A stretch of 20,069 bases of DNA from CAYYJM01 sp964471755. Lineage in GTDB: Bacteria; Planctomycetota; Planctomycetia; Gemmatales; Gemmataceae. The position numbers and the translations under genes were made by a program. Every line of letters begins with the position of its first letter. The stretch's first letter is position 1. The notes beneath the pieces are model-generated. The model was not told the DNA's origin, ran no database searches, and saw only the letters and a program-made list of their open reading frames with translations. The DNA lies in contig CAYYJM010000102.1 in assembly GCA_964471755.1 (NCBI GenBank), positions 1 through 20,069 of the forward strand, written 5' to 3'. Below are positions 1 through 6,073 of the stretch, one piece after another.

Positions 1-196
1 CGTTGGTGCTGCCGAAGTCCTCCACGAACACCTTGTCGTCGCGCACGTGGAAGGCACAATGTTTCTTGCTGATCAGCGGGCTGGCCGGACGCAGGTGACA
101 CTCTGCATCGCGGCCCACCAGGAAGGGAGAGACTGGAATCCCCAGTTTCTTCCCGGCCTGCTTCCCCGCCGTCAGGACGAGTAGCGTCAATTTCAT
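1..196 (-). CDS. FHA-domain protein, N-terminal part (runs off the window)
   Basis: The reverse strand reads from ATG at 196 to the window edge with no stop, giving 65 residues and the first base of codon 66. The piece is the N-terminal half of a forkhead-associated domain, the phosphothreonine-binding module of bacterial Ser/Thr kinase signalling. The family signature is visible: FLVGRD at 25-30 (the Gly-Arg turn), SKKHC at 43-47 (the Ser-x-x-His phosphopeptide-binding motif), and EDFGSTN at 59-65, with the next base starting the usual Gly. There is no signal peptide, so a cytoplasmic protein is expected. Further domains (more FHA, kinase, GGDEF, transmembrane) cannot be seen. It is transcribed divergently from the lipoprotein at 521. 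Fold identification is strong; the full-length role is unknown. Confidence 0.9.
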   Translation of the reverse strand, partial: MKLTLLVLTAGKQAGKKLGIPVSPFLVGRDAECHLRPASPLISKKHCAFHVRDDKVFVEDFGSTN

Positions 197-520
197 AGAC
201 GACCCCTCTGGTTGGCCCGGAGGTGCAACGAGAAACGCGACGAAGCACAGGAATCACTCCTGTTTCGTCCGTCGGAGCCTTTTCCCCTCCGGCCCGGGTT
301 CCACGCAGCATCCCGTGGCAGAACCGCAAGACCAGAGCATTCTATCCCGTTCCTGACGACTGCTGGCGAGTGCGAACGGACTCGTCTCGGGATCACGCAT
401 TCCCGGGTGAACCGTTCCCAGGCAGCCGGCCGAGCCGGGTGGGAGTTCGCTCGGACACCTCACGTCTCGTACAATCCGGGTTGTCGAGCTATCGAAATTC
501 TACGACGTGGATTTCCGATC
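197..520. other. Divergent intergenic region (324 bp) with a small hairpin
   Basis: I see no convincing gene between the FHA gene and the lipoprotein gene. Reading frames that cross it carry no domain, signal or ribosome-binding site. A short hairpin lies at 241-267: CGAA and ACAGGA pair with TCCTGT and TTCG around a 5-nt loop, with a 2-nt bulge. A TACAAT hexamer at 470-475 is a fair -10 candidate for the lipoprotein gene, 45 bp before its ATG, but no good -35 stands at the right distance. Both divergent promoters presumably lie here. Confidence 0.5.
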
Positions 521-2023
521 ATGCAACTGAAATGTGACGCCAGTGTCCCGCTTTTGTCATTTGTCGCCCTGAGCTTCTCGCTTCTGCTTGTCGGTTGCTC
601 GTCGCCCCCCACGACGGCGGTGCAGAAGCCGTTCCAGGATGGGGTCCTGACCCTGGCCGGGCCGGAGGACACTGAGGCAGTCCTGCGCTCGGCCGTGCGC
701 GTCTGGCAATCGCGTCAGGGGGCGAGCCCGGCGACCTTCGTCGGCTTCGATGCCGAGAAGGGACCGGCGCAGACCGCCGACCTGTGGGTGCTGCCGACCT
801 GGCGATTGCCCCACTGGATCGCCGCGGGCAAACTTCGACCCCTGCCCGAGACGCTCACCTGGGGCGCGAGCAAGAGTACCTGGCCTGGACTGCTGCCCAT
901 CTACCGGGATTCGCTCGTCGTCTGGAAAGGCCCGACCGGCCGACTCGGCACGCCCTTCGCCGTGCCCTTGCTCGGCGAGGCTCCGCTGCTCTGCTATCGT
1001 CTGGACCTCTACGCCGATCCGAAGCATCAGCAGGGCTACCGACAGGAAAGCGGCCAGGAACTGGCTCCGCCGCAGACCTGGGCCGAGTTCGCGCGGCAGG
1101 CGGCGTACTTCCACAAGGCCGGCTTCCCGCTGCCGCCCCTGGCGGACGACCCGGTCACGCTGGAGCGATGGTTCGGCCAGGTGGCGTCGGGCTACGCACG
1201 TCCGCCGGTCTACGACCAGGGCCCGAATCAGGGGCCACTGGCCGAGAACGCTCTGGGCCTGTTCCAGGATCCGGCCACCGGCAAACCGCGTCTCACCGAG
1301 CCGGGCCTCGTCCACGGTCTGCGGCTGCTCCAGACTCTCCAGGCGAGCCGGGAGCGTCAGCGACCGGAGTCTGGTTCCCCAGAGATGGCCTTCCGTTCCG
1401 GCCGAGCCGCCCTCTGCGTCTGCGAGGCTCCGTGGATCGTGCGCTTCCAGGAGGCGAACAGTCCGGTACGCGACCGGGTCGGTGTCGTCGGTCTGCCCGG
1501 TGCGGAGAAGTCTTTTGACGCGAAGGGCGAGACGGAGTTCCGCGTACCCAATCGGATGCCGTACCTCGGCAGCGGCTCGCTGGTGGTGGTTCTGCCCGTC
1601 GATGCGCCGCATCCAGAGGCGGCGAGCAGCCTGCTGGCCCATCTGCTGGACCGCCAGGTGAGCGAGTCGCTGATCCTCAATCCGCGTGATGCCTGTCGGG
1701 TGGTGCGTGGCGATCAGCTCATGCCCGAGTGTTCGTGGGGCGTCCTTGGCCTGGACAGCGAGCAGACCGCGGCGACGAAGGCGGCCCTGCGCTGGACTCT
1801 GGAACATACCCGGCTGAAGAACCCCGCCCTGGCCCTGCGTCTGCCGGCCACGGCGGAGTATCGCAACGCACTGGCCCGGCACCTGCGTCGGGCCCTGTTC
1901 GACAATGTCGATGCGAAGACGGCCCTGGCGGAGGCGGCCCGCGAGTGGGAGCAACTCGGCGCGAAGTTCGGCCACGAGAAGATTCGCGCCGACGTGCGCG
2001 TGAGCCTGGGCCTAGCGCCGTGA
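521..2023 (+). CDS. Extracellular solute-binding lipoprotein (ABC transporter family 1-like)
   Basis: This is a 500-residue predicted lipoprotein. The chosen ATG starts a lipoprotein signal peptide with a hydrophobic core and the lipobox LLLVGC, whose Cys would be lipidated; the frame is open further upstream but codes for nothing signal-like. The mature part resembles family 1 (sugar-type) periplasmic binding proteins. It has a central LLGEAPLLCYRLDLYAD stretch, PPQTWAEFARQAAYF, the AFRSGRAALCVCEAPW strand-helix, and a late YLGSGSLVVVLP segment, in the family's order. No ABC permease or ATPase gene is nearby, so the ligand is unknown and it may serve a distant transporter or act as a sensor-type binding protein. 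Its last 12 bp overlap the convergent MFS gene. Family is likely; substrate is not assignable. Confidence 0.82.
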   Translation: MQLKCDASVPLLSFVALSFSLLLVGCSSPPTTAVQKPFQDGVLTLAGPEDTEAVLRSAVRVWQSRQGASPATFVGFDAEKGPAQTADLWVLPTWRLPHWIAAGKLRPLPETLTWGASKSTWPGLLPIYRDSLVVWKGPTGRLGTPFAVPLLGEAPLLCYRLDLYADPKHQQGYRQESGQELAPPQTWAEFARQAAYFHKAGFPLPPLADDPVTLERWFGQVASGYARPPVYDQGPNQGPLAENALGLFQDPATGKPRLTEPGLVHGLRLLQTLQASRERQRPESGSPEMAFRSGRAALCVCEAPWIVRFQEANSPVRDRVGVVGLPGAEKSFDAKGETEFRVPNRMPYLGSGSLVVVLPVDAPHPEAASSLLAHLLDRQVSESLILNPRDACRVVRGDQLMPECSWGVLGLDSEQTAATKAALRWTLEHTRLKNPALALRLPATAEYRNALARHLRRALFDNVDAKTALAEAAREWEQLGAKFGHEKIRADVRVSLGLAP

Positions 2024-3322
2024 GCGCAGGAGCAGCAGGCCGATGATGCCGGCCGAGGTGAGAATGGCCAGGCCCTGGAAGGTGATCACGACCGGCGTGG
2101 TATAGGCATCGGCGAGCGGCCCGAAAACGATGTTGCCCAGGGGTTGGCCGCCGCTGATGACGCTGCCGTAGATGCCCATGATCAGGCCGCGATTGTGGTC
2201 GGCGGCGCTGAGTTGCGTGGTCGCCTGGCTGGTGGCGAAGAAGAGGATCAGACCGGCACCGATGCCGCTGGCACCCAGCAGAGCGGGCGGCATCGTCCGG
2301 GCCTGGCCCAGGATCAGCAGCGAACACGCCGCCAGCAGGGCACCGGTGATCAGGAAGCCGAGGCGTCGGCTCGGCGTACCGAACGTGGCGATGGTCAGAG
2401 CGGCAAGCAGCGCTCCCAGGCCGATGGCGCTGAGCAGCAGACCGTACTGATTCTGGTCGCCGTGCAGTTGACGCTCGACGAACGCGGGCAGCAGAGCCTG
2501 CACCGGCCAGCCGAACGACGCCAGCAGGCCGGTCATCGCCAGCAGGAGCAGCAGACGCGGCCGGGCCCACAGAAAGGCCAGGCCATCGATCATCCGCGGT
2601 CGGGTCTTCACCGCCGGCTCGCGGTGCAGCTCGGCCGGACGCATGGCCAGCAGGGCGNNNNNNNNNNCGACCCCCGCCCAGGAGCCCTCGGCGGAGGCCC
2701 CCGCCAGCAGGGCGAGCAGGACCGCGACGTAGGTCAGGGCGTTCAGAAAGAAGCAGAGGCTGAAGCCAAGGGCCGGCAGCAGCAGCGCCGCCAGGGCCGG
2801 GCCGATCATGCGCGCGACGTTGAACATCGTCGCGTTCAGGGCGACGGCGTTGATGATGTCTTCCTTGCCGACCATCTGGATGACGAAGGCCAGCCGGGTC
2901 GGAAAATCGACGGCGATGATGGTGCCGTTGATCAGGCAGAGGCCCAGCAGCAGATGAGGGCTGCGCAGGTCGAACCAGACGACCATCGCGATGGCGAACG
3001 CGACGATGGCGAGCAGGCTCTGGGTGACGAGCAAGAGCGTGCGGCGCGGAAAGCGATCGGACAGGCTGCCGCCCCAGGCTCCGAGCAGCAGCGTCGGGCC
3101 GATCTGGGCGGCGACGATCCAGGACGGCCAGCGGGACTGGTCGGTCCACTGGAAGACGAGCCACATCAGGATGGTCGTCTGAAGCCAGGTGCCGGTCTGC
3201 GAGACGACCTGGCCGGCGCAGTACAGGGCGTAGTTGCGATGGTGCAGGGCGCGAAAGGTGGCGAAGCCACGCCGGGGTTCGGGGGGCATGGGATCGTCGC
3301 GTTCGGGTGGCAGGGGCTCCAT
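2012..3322 (-). CDS. MFS transporter, EntS/MFS_3-like exporter (contains an assembly gap)
   Basis: This is a major facilitator superfamily permease of about 436 codons with roughly 12 hydrophobic segments. The N-terminus has the FRALHHRNYALYCAGQVVS start and the GTWLQTTILMWLVFQWT first helices. The loop after TM2 has SDRFPRRTLLL (the MFS motif-A region). This pattern is typical of the enterobactin-exporter/MFS_3 branch, which usually exports small molecules. The start at 3322 lies 4 bp after the stop of the XRE gene, so the two form an operon and the regulator probably controls the pump. A longer reading frame upstream only re-reads the regulator gene and is rejected. Ten Ns at 2658-2667 fall between TM6 and TM7; the protein there carries about 19 extra residues unlike the family. 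The 3' end overlaps the lipoprotein gene by 12 bp. Confidence 0.88.
   Translation of the reverse strand: MEPLPPERDDPMPPEPRRGFATFRALHHRNYALYCAGQVVSQTGTWLQTTILMWLVFQWTDQSRWPSWIVAAQIGPTLLLGAWGGSLSDRFPRRTLLLVTQSLLAIVAFAIAMVVWFDLRSPHLLLGLCLINGTIIAVDFPTRLAFVIQMVGKEDIINAVALNATMFNVARMIGPALAALLLPALGFSLCFFLNALTYVAVLLALLAGASAEGSWAGVXXXXALLAMRPAELHREPAVKTRPRMIDGLAFLWARPRLLLLLAMTGLLASFGWPVQALLPAFVERQLHGDQNQYGLLLSAIGLGALLAALTIATFGTPSRRLGFLITGALLAACSLLILGQARTMPPALLGASGIGAGLILFFATSQATTQLSAADHNRGLIMGIYGSVISGGQPLGNIVFGPLADAYTTPVVITFQGLAILTSAGIIGLLLLRSRR
2658..2667. other. Assembly gap (10 N) inside the MFS gene
   Basis: A run of ten N. The 12-mer GCCAGCAGGGCG stands at its left edge (2646-2657) and again at 2703-2714. 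The offset is 57 bp, exactly 19 codons. Confidence 0.99.
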
Positions 3323-3326
3323 GCTC

Positions 3327-3902
3327 TCAGAGTCGCTCCCGGAGGGGCTGGACCTTCTCGTACAGCAGCTGGACGAGTTGCTCCAGCAGTTCGACGTATT
3401 CGGTGCCGGCGACCAGCTGGACCCGGCGAACCAGTTCCCGTCGGCGTTCCAGGCGATGGACAAAGGCATCGACGCCGAGGCCGGGGATGCCGTTGGCCTG
3501 GAGAGCGAGCAGTTCCTCGACCTCGTCGTCGGCCAGGGCGCGGGCGCGCTCGGGATTGCGTTCGAGCCAGGCGATCAGTTCGGGCTGCGTGGCCCGATCG
3601 AAGAGAAGGCGAACGGTGTCCTGCTCGCGCGACTGACCGCTCTGGCCGACCCGTGCGAGGAGCTTCTCCAGCGGCAGGGTGCGCAGATCGTTGACAGTCA
3701 GACCGAGGGCCCGGGCACAGGCTCCGATGGTGGCGTTCCGCAGACGATGGCCGCCGGCCGGATTGACGAGAATGGCACGAACCGTATGACGGTTCAGACG
3801 GGTGATGCGCGCGAACTCCTCCTGGTTCCAGCCGCGCTCCTCGACGAGGCGCGCGATCTTGACGGCGAGGTCATTCGAGGTGTCCACGGGAGCGGGTTCC
3901 AT
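3327..3902 (-). CDS. XRE-family helix-turn-helix regulator
   Basis: This 191-residue protein has an N-terminal helix-turn-helix of the XRE/Cro type at about residues 12-65, seen as WNQEEFARITRLNRHTVRAI. A charged, mostly helical C-terminal region follows, rich in Leu, Arg and Glu and possibly used for dimerisation. There is no signal peptide, so it acts in the cytoplasm on DNA. It is the first gene of an operon with the MFS exporter (4-bp gap), suggesting local control of the pump. The chosen ATG has no good Shine-Dalgarno sequence. A -35/-10 pair ends 7 nt before it, which would make the transcript leaderless. The frame extends upstream into the palindromic element, but that part has no domain and is rejected. 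The ligand is unknown. Confidence 0.85.
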   Translation of the reverse strand: MEPAPVDTSNDLAVKIARLVEERGWNQEEFARITRLNRHTVRAILVNPAGGHRLRNATIGACARALGLTVNDLRTLPLEKLLARVGQSGQSREQDTVRLLFDRATQPELIAWLERNPERARALADDEVEELLALQANGIPGLGVDAFVHRLERRRELVRRVQLVAGTEYVELLEQLVQLLYEKVQPLRERL

Positions 3903-3909
3903 GTTCGCC

Positions 3910-3938
3910 AGTCTACCCCGGTTGGCCGTCGGTGTACA
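3910..3938 (-). promoter_or_regulatory. Candidate promoter of the XRE/MFS operon
   Basis: On the reverse strand, TGTACA (3938-3933, 4 of 6 to TTGACA) and TAGACT (3915-3910, 4 of 6 to TATAAT) are separated by exactly 17 bp. The -10 ends 7 nt before the ATG at 3902, so transcription would begin at or next to the start codon. The element overlaps a GTGTACA word, and a GTGTAAC word lies 18 bp further on; a regulator could bind there. Confidence 0.4.
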
Positions 3939-3968
3939 GAGGGGCACGAGTGTAACGGGTGCATCGCG

Positions 3969-4177
3969 TAGTTGCGGGCCAAAATGTAGGGTGGGCCAGA
4001 GCGTCGTCGTGGCCTGATACCCTGTGAAGGAGACGACAGCGCAGGCCCACCACTCGCCCGGGAGCGCAGCGACACCGCAGCGGATCGGTGTCGTTTTCTC
4101 TGCGGTGTCGCTGCGCTCCGTATGCGTCGGTGGGCTCTCGCTAGCGCTCGGCCCACCTACATTTTGGCCCGCAACTA
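3969..4177. repeat. MITE-like element with terminal inverted repeats (209 bp)
   Basis: The left end (3969-3997, starting TAGTTGCGGGCCAAAATGTA) is the reverse complement of the right end (4150-4177), except for one extra G in the left arm. Both ends carry TA at the outer edge, which fits TA target duplication of the IS630/Tc1 type, although a TA inside the repeat is equally possible. Inside lie a 20-bp perfect inverted repeat (4061-4080 with 4100-4119) and a small palindrome at 4129-4157. No transposase is coded, so it would be non-autonomous. With its flanks it fills the 3903-4244 intergenic region. I infer a mobile or dispersed repeat; no second copy is in the window. Confidence 0.7.
4061..4119. 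repeat. 20-bp perfect inverted repeat inside the MITE-like element
   Basis: GGAGCGCAGCGACACCGCAG at 4061-4080 is repeated in inverse at 4100-4119, with a 19-nt loop. The pairing resumes further out with GCCCACC at 4045-4051 against GGTGGGC at 4129-4135. Transcribed RNA from either strand would form a long hairpin. Confidence 0.9.
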
Positions 4178-4192
4178 GGGGATCCATCCACC

Positions 4193-4202
4193 AGTGTAAC
4201 GC
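4193..4202 (+). promoter_or_regulatory. AGTGTAACGC motif upstream of the redoxin gene
   Basis: This 10-mer ends 42 bp before the redoxin ATG and recurs identically upstream of the cytochrome/copper gene (5987-5996). Nine of its bases also occur at 3949-3957. The AAC core resembles -35 elements read by ECF sigma factors. Function is inferred only from recurrence. Confidence 0.35.
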
Positions 4203-4244
4203 CTCGCCGGGTTGGGGGTTGTTCCTGATCGAGGAGGGAAATCG

Positions 4245-4826
4245 ATGCTGCCGTTCATGCCACCGACTCTGTGTCTGCTACTTCTGTCTCCCAGTCTCCC
4301 GGTCACCCTGCCTCCTGGTCCGGCTTCGGTCTGGACGGACTGCGCCGGCAAGGAGCATCGCGCTGCCGACTGGAAGGACGCGAAGGCCGTCGTCGTCTTC
4401 TTTCTGAACACGGAGTGTCCCGTCGCCAACTTCTACGCCCCGGAGATGGCCGCCCTGGCGAAGGGAGCGCACGATCGGGGCGTGATCGTTCTGGGCGTCT
4501 ATCCCGATCCGTACGTCGATGCGGCGACGGGTCGAAAGCATGGCGCGGAGTATCGGCTCGGCTTCCCCTGTCTGCTCGACCCGAAGCAGACCCTGGCAAA
4601 GTCGCTCGGGGTCGTGGTGACGCCGGAGGTCGCCGTCCTGTCGCCGAAGGGCGAACTGCTCTATCGTGGCCGGATCGACGATCGCTTCAACACTAGCGGC
4701 AAGCGGCGAACGGAGCCGACGGTGCGCGATCTCCGCGACGCCCTGGAGGCGGTCCTGGCCGGTAAGCCGGTGGCGACGCCGCGGACGAAGGCGTTCGGCT
4801 GTCCACTGCCGCGACCGACGGAGTGA
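4245..4826 (+). CDS. Secreted redoxin (AhpC/TSA-like thioredoxin-fold protein)
   Basis: This 193-residue protein begins with a hydrophobic export signal (LCLLLLSPSLPVTLPP). A thioredoxin-fold redoxin domain follows: the VVVFFLNTECPVANFYAPEM strand-Cys-helix, GVIVLGVYPDP, FPCLLDPKQTLAKSLGV and the cis-Pro region VVTPEVAVL. The Cys in TECP is the likely redox residue; the usual CxxC is absent. Other Cys residues stand in FPCLLD and in the C-terminal FGCPL. The start at 4245 is preceded by GAGGAGGGA. It is 2 bp from the convergent SGNH gene and near a cytochrome c/copper protein gene. From memory, planctomycetes often carry these domains fused in one polypeptide, so partnership with the gene at 6074 is plausible. 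Its electron donor and substrate are unknown. Confidence 0.85.
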   Translation: MLPFMPPTLCLLLLSPSLPVTLPPGPASVWTDCAGKEHRAADWKDAKAVVVFFLNTECPVANFYAPEMAALAKGAHDRGVIVLGVYPDPYVDAATGRKHGAEYRLGFPCLLDPKQTLAKSLGVVVTPEVAVLSPKGELLYRGRIDDRFNTSGKRRTEPTVRDLRDALEAVLAGKPVATPRTKAFGCPLPRPTE

Positions 4827-4828
4827 TG

Positions 4829-5923
4829 TCACGGGTTGCGACGCACCTCGAACTTCCAGGCCGTCGCGCCGATCTGTTCCAGGTTCTTGCCCTGCCACCA
4901 GTCCTTCGCCAGGGTTTCCCACGGAGCCGGCTTGCCACTGTCGAGCAGCAGACTGTTCAGGTTCACGCCGACGGCCAGTTCCTTCGCGGTCGCCGTGCCG
5001 AGGGGCAGGCCCTCGCAGCGCACCTCGTATCGGCCAGCCGGCAGGTCGGTGATCTGGAGCAGGTAGGGCGACAGCTTTTCCAGTGGCACATGCTTCCGGG
5101 GCGGCAACACGATTGGCGGCAGGATCGGCAGCACGGCGTCTCGACGGGTGAAGGTCAGGCCGGTGTCGGTCGCCTTCACGTTGTCGATCTGGCAGCCGAT
5201 CGTCTTCGTCACCGCGCCCTTCGCGGTCAACTCGGCCCGGCTCACGGCCGGCTTCACGCCAAGACCTGCGTAGAGGAACACGCCCCAGGCGACGTAGCCG
5301 GCATCGTTCAGGTGGATGGTGTCCTTGAGAATCGTGTAGGCCGGGTTGTCGGCCTGGCCGGCCGTCTGGAGGGCGTCGAGGGGATGGAACACGTCCACGC
5401 TCGGCCAGCCCTTCTCCTTGGCGAAGGCGAGCAGGGCCTCGGCGTAGAGCTTGCGGCGAGCCGCGGGAGCCTCGCCCGACTTGCGCACGTCGGACGCCTG
5501 GTGCGTCATGAGGATGGCCCGACCACCGATCTTGTGGACGTGCGCGACGCTGGCGGCGGCGTTGGCCCTGAACTTCGGCAGGCCCTTCTCGCCGGAGTTG
5601 GCGTCGTTGCCGCCATAGTTGAACAGGACGACCGTCGGCTTGAAGTCCTCCAGCCAGGCGGGACCGAACCACGGATCGAACTTGCCCAGGCCGGTCGCGA
5701 ACGTGCCGCCGCCCGTGGTGTAGGACTTGAACGTCAGTTTCATCTCGGGATGGCGGGTGCGGAACAGAAACTGGATCGTCTTCGGCCAGACGCCGATGGC
5801 CGTGGACGAGCTGCCGACGATCGCCACGCGGTCGTTCGGCCGAAAGAGCGGCTCCCGGGCGACGACGTTCGCCGTGAAGAATAAAACGATCCCCAGCCCC
5901 AGCCCCTGTGCGAGTCGAAACAT
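4829..5923 (-). CDS. Secreted SGNH/GDSL-family hydrolase
   Basis: A 364-residue protein with an N-terminal signal segment (LGLGIVLFFTANVVA). The SGNH blocks are in order. Block I is VAIVGSSSTAIGVWP at about 33-47, where the usual Gly-Asp-Ser is Gly-Ser-Ser. Block III is FNYGGNDANSG (Asn106-Asp107). Block V is DTIHLNDAGY with catalytic Asp201 and His204. The family comprises esterases that remove acetyl or acyl groups, in planctomycetes often from polysaccharides; the substrate cannot be read here. I chose the ATG at 5923, preceded by GGGGTGG. A GTG at 5935 with GGAG in front is an alternative that would add four residues. The C-terminal third has no recognised catalytic motif and may be a beta-rich accessory domain. 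It converges with the redoxin gene, 2 bp apart. Confidence 0.85.
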   Translation of the reverse strand: MFRLAQGLGLGIVLFFTANVVAREPLFRPNDRVAIVGSSSTAIGVWPKTIQFLFRTRHPEMKLTFKSYTTGGGTFATGLGKFDPWFGPAWLEDFKPTVVLFNYGGNDANSGEKGLPKFRANAAASVAHVHKIGGRAILMTHQASDVRKSGEAPAARRKLYAEALLAFAKEKGWPSVDVFHPLDALQTAGQADNPAYTILKDTIHLNDAGYVAWGVFLYAGLGVKPAVSRAELTAKGAVTKTIGCQIDNVKATDTGLTFTRRDAVLPILPPIVLPPRKHVPLEKLSPYLLQITDLPAGRYEVRCEGLPLGTATAKELAVGVNLNSLLLDSGKPAPWETLAKDWWQGKNLEQIGATAWKFEVRRNP

Positions 5924-5986
5924 GATCCACCCCACTTCTGCTCCGATATCCTGGCATCAGCAGACACGATCCGGCCCGCGAGTGCA

Positions 5987-5996
5987 AGTGTAACGC
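5987..5996 (+). promoter_or_regulatory. AGTGTAACGC motif upstream of the cytochrome/copper gene
   Basis: The motif is identical to 4193-4202 and begins 87 bp before the ATG at 6074. It suggests a shared promoter or operator for the redoxin and cytochrome/copper genes. It is not close to a classical sigma-70 -35 hexamer. Confidence 0.35.
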
Positions 5997-6073
5997 TCGT
6001 CCGTCTGCCGGGTTTACTCCGGATGGGAGGCTTGCAGCGTATGACACCCATCCTCCGACATCGGGAGCCGTCG

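Noticed and set aside
212..520. N-terminal extension of the lipoprotein frame
   Set aside because: The extension would bury the lipoprotein signal peptide in the middle of the protein and has no domain. The ATG at 521 gives a correct lipobox near the N-terminus.
557..1975. Long reverse-strand open frame opposite the lipoprotein gene
   Set aside because: It has no recognisable domain, is rich in Arg, Gly and Gln, and lies against a clear lipoprotein. It is a GC-rich shadow frame, like those at 2144-3694, 4278-6047, 13155-14687 and 18268-20055.
3323..3469. Upstream extension of the MFS gene
   Set aside because: It re-reads the regulator gene in another frame and gives a Ser/Cys-rich leader unlike MFS proteins.
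3327..3902. XRE and MFS genes as a defence system
   Set aside because: A regulator followed by an exporter is an ordinary efflux arrangement; nothing points to nuclease or abortive functions.
3903..4187. Upstream extension of the XRE regulator
   Set aside because: It is translated from the palindromic element, codes for no domain and would place the HTH at residue 100 rather than near the N-terminus.
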